DNA from: Nematostella vectensis
Lineage: Eukaryota; Cnidaria; Anthozoa; Actiniaria; Edwardsiidae
Length of the DNA stretch: 62,000 nt
Reading direction: 5' to 3'
Assembly: GCF_932526225.1 (NCBI RefSeq)
Contig: NC_064036.1
Location: 10,719,181 to 10,781,180, forward strand
Shown: positions 52,632 through 58,600 of the stretch, piece after piece
Layout of the letters: the number at the start of each line of letters is the position of its first letter
Position numbering within the stretch: position 1 is the first letter of the stretch
Translations under genes and position numbers: made by a program
The notes under the pieces: generated by a model
Told to the model about the DNA's origin: nothing
The model's database searches: none
Seen by the model: the letters and a program-made list of their open reading frames with translations, nothing else

Positions 52632-55600
52632 AATTCCTTTTCTTTTCTTCCTTTAATACTTAGTGGATGCTCTGCCTCAGCTACTGCCTTATGTTGTTTG
52701 CTGAAAAATTATAAGTCTAGACAAGTGTTAGAACTCCTTAGCTCTTGTTTCAGAGTTTTGTCATGTAAATCCCGAATAGCAGGTACACGTGTAGTTAGTG
52801 TTGCCCTTACTTTTGGTGCGTGCACTGGCATTTTGACAAGTAACAAAGTTACAAGGAGTAACGCGAAGTATTAAACAGATAAAGGTGACAAACAGTCTTA
52901 TTCACAATTTGCCTTATATCATAACTACCAGAACCATTTTCATATTAAGATTTATTAACCCCCTGACAGAACGACTCGTGTATTCAGTAGGCAGGATGAA
53001 GCAGTGGTATTATCAGATTTGAGTTAACGCCCAGTCTGCACCAAAACCTTAGAGTTTACTCTTTCAATAAGCTTCTATCTCCATTATGCGAGATGAGCAT
53101 ACCTTAATATTATATCTCTGGCAGATCATGGTTAGTTTATTTTGGATATTCTAGACAAGATAAACATTTTCATGCTCTCCCGGAATATTTTTAAATCATT
53201 CCTCGTTTTCCAGCCACGTAATGATGATGATGATGATGATGATGATGGTGATGGTGATGGTGATGGTGATGGTGATGGTGATGGTGATGGTGATGGTGAT
53301 GGTGATGGTGATGGTGATGGTGATGGTGATGGTGATGGTGATGGTGATGGTGATGGTGATGGTGATGGTGATGGTGATGTTTATTCTCAGGAACGTCTGG
53401 CATTGTCCGCCCTTCTGGTCGCCTTGACTACGAGTCCATGGTGCAGAAGCATTACGTCCTCAACCTGTCAGTAACGGATCATGGCGTGACGCAGTTTACT
53501 TCGTTTGCGTTACTCAACATCAGCGTGACCGATTTTAATGACAACCAACCACAATTCAACCAATCGGAGTACAGTGCTACGGTATTGGAGAACATGCCAG
53601 TGGGCACTAAGGTTACTATGGTAACAGCACGTGATGAAGACTCGGGCATCAATTCCCAGGTAACACCGATTATAAGGATGCAGGGAAATTAACGTAGGAT
53701 TTAACTTATGTTCCATTTGCCTCGCTATGAAATTAAAGAAAAGGGCCAAGACGAGTTGAAAAAGTACGAAACGCCAGGGGGACAACTCGTTTTCAACAAC
53801 TTGCTTTCAGATGCGTTCACCATAAAACTTCAACCCTGAGTTAATTCATTTTTCCTATAACTAAAAGTTATTACCTAGTGAAACAATTGCTGAACAACAT
53901 TCAGATAGGCCTTATCTTGTCGTTAACCAACTGATCGGAATGAAATTAGCATCATCGATTTATCGCACAGGTTTTAATATTTCTCTGTTCAAGAGACTGT
54001 CTCATATACTTTCCAACCTTATATATAGATCATGTATAGTTTAACTGGCGGAGATGGGGTGTTTAGCATTGAGCCGAGTACAGGACAGATTCGCCTCCAA
54101 AAAGCTATCAACCGCGAAGCCAAAGAAAACTATCATGTGACAATAACGGCATCAGATCGAGGCACTCCCGTATTGTCTTCAGACGCAAAGGTAAGCCACG
54201 TGATTCTAGAATGACTTGTTGCCTTGAGGACTCTGTAAAAGACATATAAAGCACTTTCTGGGCCCCTCGATAGTACGCAGCAGCCATTTCAGCAGCAGAC
54301 AGACCTAATACGATATTCTTTGGCGTCTCTATAGCATTTTAAAAGGTCGTCCTAAGATATGTATTTCCTTTACATATCCAAGGAGAATCTTCTCTGACAC
54401 TTATCTTGATAAATAAAAAAATGAGCCTCTCTTTCGGCGGGAGGTGTGAAATTAGGTGATGTAACAAGAATTTCTCTAGAAGATCACTAATGCTTAGATC
54501 ATCAAATTTGCCTAGTATGTCTGGCGGAGTATGCCCTAGTTTTCCTACGCCCTTCTCACCTCCTCAAAGTCGCAGTTCTATTTAAATCGCTTTTCTCGTC
54601 CTAAATGCATTTGCTTATTGACTCATTTCCCTGCCATCCCCACAGGTGCACGTGCACGTGCTCGATGTGAATGATAATCCCCCGGTGTTCACGTCCCGGG
54701 TATACGAGCGCACGATGTCCGAGGGCGTGGCAGTAGGTACCATAGCGTACTCTGTACAGGCCGTAGACGCTGATATTGGTTCTAACGGCCGAATGATGTA
54801 CGAGATCACCGCTGGTAATGACCAAGGTTAGTACGCTGTATTACCACACTTGGTTGAGTGGTTTGATATGGCGGCGTCGCGCCCTGAAGAGGACGCGAAA
54901 TGCCACCGCGGGTCCCCGCACAATTTGGAATTTGGATTTGGATTTGGATTTGGATTTGGATTTCGTAAATAATCAAAGCAATGCCCGCTTAGTGAATGAA
55001 AAATATAATGATGTCGCCACGGGCACTGAGGTCTTGTCGCGGATAAAATTTAAATCTAAATGCACCATCTTTGCCCAATTAGAGCTGTCCATGTTATGCT
55101 TAACATTTGCTAGATGTAGCCCCGAATGTTACGTAGGTCTTGCTATGATATAACACGCTTTGCGTACCGTCCCAGCCGCCTTTGATTGCGGGAATTTTAG
55201 CATGTGAGGCATGCAGTCATTAGTATTCGACTGTTCATCGTTATTTTTTACCTGGAGACAGTGAATTTTAGCATTGAATATAAATCTTACGCATTTGTTG
55301 TTGTTCCCTGTGAAGGTCTGTTCACCCTCGATCCCGTGTTGGGATCTATCCGTGTATCCAGACCCCTCGACCGTGAGACGAACAAGACAATCACGCTAAC
55401 AGTGCTCGCCAAGGATCAAGGGATACCCCAACTCAGTGACCAGGCTTCTGTCGTGATCTATTTGACGGATGTCAACGATAATGCGCCCGTCATACGGCCG
55501 AGAAACATGTCAGCGGCTGTACCTGAGGTAAAGCAAACTTGGGAAATTATTTCAATAGGTCAACTACAGTCCACTGAAAACATTAACAGTTGCCTTGAAA

Positions 55601-58600
55601 ACAATGTTTGACAATCCCAGTAGCAACCGCTTGGTCATCGAGCATAACTCCTTTGTTACCTTTACTTATTTGTTTATTTTTACTTTATTTATACGGCTTA
55701 ATGGTTTCGGTTGATAAAAGTTCCTGGGCCTAAAATGTATGAGTTTATTACCAAGAATGCTGCGGCGGGCGAGTTTGTCGTCCAAGTGAACGCCACGGAC
55801 GCTGACGTGGAGCGTAATGGTCATGTGACCTACACCATCATGCACGGCGCGCTAGGCATGTTCACCATCAACGAGACCACCGGTGTCATACGAACACAGG
55901 GCGTCTTGAATAGAGAGAGCAAAGACTTCTACACGGTAAGATGCTCACAATTTTTTACACCAGTCGTATTCTTTGGTTATAAGTTTGTTGCTTGCATTAT
56001 ATAGAGGTTACCTTCACCTCTTGGGCGTTATAAAGGAGTGGGACTCCCTGTGACTTCCCTTTTGAAATGTGGCGAGCATAAACAAATTTGTCCAGTTTTA
56101 ATATATTTATAGTTGTGACCCCTATATCCCCTCTGGGTAATGGAAGTCACGTTTCAGGAGAAAGGGTATTAAGACAAAGATTGCTAGACAAAGACACTCC
56201 CCTTAAGTAACACTGGCATTTGGATGCTTTTTCTTACATGTTTAACAACGTCCCCTTTTTCTCTTGTTGTTTTAAGCTTATTGTCATGGCACGTGACCAA
56301 GGTGCAGTTCCTTATATGGACTTTGGGACTATCGACGTTCATGTGATTGACAAGAACGACAATACGCCTATCTTTCTAACGGTGAGCGGAGCACTGACGC
56401 AGAGCAGTCGGCGGAAAATATTAGATTTTTATTTTAGAAATATTACACAATGATAATTGCTTCTTGGTCCAGAGCTCTTAACCTATCCTAAAGCAATGAT
56501 TTTTGTAACCTACTGTTGGTACCTGACATGTATACCTAGCTTCTTCCACTTGTCACTTTGACCAGCTCTTTTCTACCTATTCCTTATCATTTTTACCCTT
56601 CATGCCTTTTAATAGCATTTAACGCTCCTTTGCCTAAGTTGTATTACACTTTTTTTCCTATCGCCCTATTCCCCTGTTGTTTTGTGTATTTATTTTAGCC
56701 CTGTTTTATCCTGTTTGGCCTTGCCTCTATAACTCTTCTTTTTGTTATTGGTGTAGACTTTTGGCCCGTTTAGTGTCGTAGAGAACATGCCTGTTGGGAC
56801 TACTGTGGGCGAGGTGTCTGCTAGTGACAATGATATCGGGACTAACGCAGCGATTAGTTATACTATATCGGGTAAGGGACCAATGAGTTTGAGATTGAAT
56901 ACCCTCGCTATAGGTTTGAAAATAAGAGAAGTCAAACACAACCCGTATAACTACCCTGTATCGGGTGAGTGACCAAGGGGTTTGAAAACAGGAGGAGTCA
57001 ATTAAAACCCGTATAACTACCCTACATCGGGTAAGGGACGAGGGGGTTTGAAAACAGGAGGAGTCAATTAAAACCCGTATAACTACCCTACATCGGGTAA
57101 GGGACCAAGGGATTGAATACCCTGGCTATAGGTTTGAATATGAGAGGCTGTTAATTACCTTGAATGTTTTCTATTGTCGCCATTGTTGTTGCTTTCGTTG
57201 TTCACCGACGATTTTCAACGACTTAATCGCCTGGCTTCTGTCATTCAAAATCCTTGAAGCGTTTTTATTGGGCAGCAATGGAATGGTTTATAATAACACC
57301 ACCTCTCCATAATGTATTGACCGATAAAAAATTCATATAATATAATATAATATCATTCCGCTAGTGTGAGTGATTGAAGCCAGAAAGCGGCTGAGCAGTT
57401 GGAAAGTATTGACGAGATATTGGACGTGGCAGTAACAAGAATATTTATTCTAGGTGGGGATGACTCAAGGGATTTCCGCATACACGACAAGACTGGTGTG
57501 ATATATACCGCTAAGCAATTGGTAAGGCTTTGATTTACGTAGCTCGAGTTGTACCCTTAAAATCGAGACAAGTGGTCGCTCAAGTGAGGTATCTAAATAC
57601 CGCCTTTTAGTGAAACGCAACTGAGACTTTGTATGGTGGCTACTTTATATAGGTTGGCAAATAGATAGAGCCGTTGGGTGCTTAAAAATAATGGTCGCCA
57701 TTCTGTTAAACAGTTGTGCATTTGTTTCTAAAGTGGTCACTCTACTTTACATTACTGTATATAGATTCATTTATTAAACGGTTATACTCTATTTAAAGGA
57801 ATCTTCCAATGGTCTACAGAGATGCTTCCTTCAAACTCTGCCTTTTACCAAGATTATTTTTACACTTGTTTTCTTCAGAATCGTGAGCGAATGTCGCAGT
57901 ATTTGCTGACCATAACCGCCGCTAACCTCGATACCAGTCCCGCGCTGTCCAGCGGTGTTGTCGTCAGGGTCAATGTGCTGGATGTGAATGACGATATCCC
58001 GGCATTCAAATCGAGTAGCTATAACATGTCTATTTCTGAGGCCTCCCCCCCTGGCACGTCAGTCGTCAAGGTGACGGCTATTGATAAGGATGAGGTGAGT
58101 CGCTGAAGAATAATTTTTGATAATTTCTTTTTGTTAAAAAAAAAATAATAAATTATATTGGTCTAAAATGGCTGCCCTGTGAAACCAGCATCACCAGGTA
58201 TTGCTGTTTGACCACAATGCTTCACAATGCTTGACGACCTGTTTCGCTATATAATCTTTGCTAGTTGGATGGGCGATACCAGCGTTTTAAGCTGCCGTAA
58301 ATGTACACACCTTGCAACAACGCGTAAAACAGAGTCTGCATGTTATTAACTCCTCGTACTCTTTAAATCTCACTTATTGTACCTTATTCCCTTTGGGGTC
58401 TTCTCTAGCAGTATTATAGCGGTGAACCACCGCATCTTATAGACAACTTTCCTCTAAAATCACCCGCCTGGGCCCTACTTTCTCAAATGGTGCAAACCAA
58501 GCCAACATCGCCTAGCATTGCTGGCATAACCTTGCTTTGGTGGACTACAAAGAACTACCCACAGGCAGCCATGGGCCATTACCCAGCAACTAAGTCTCAT

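Noticed and set aside
53191-53427. Polyhistidine (minus) and poly-MV/DGDG (plus) ORFs
   Set aside because: They come from the simple GAT/GGTGAT array and are low-complexity, with no flanking coding signal.
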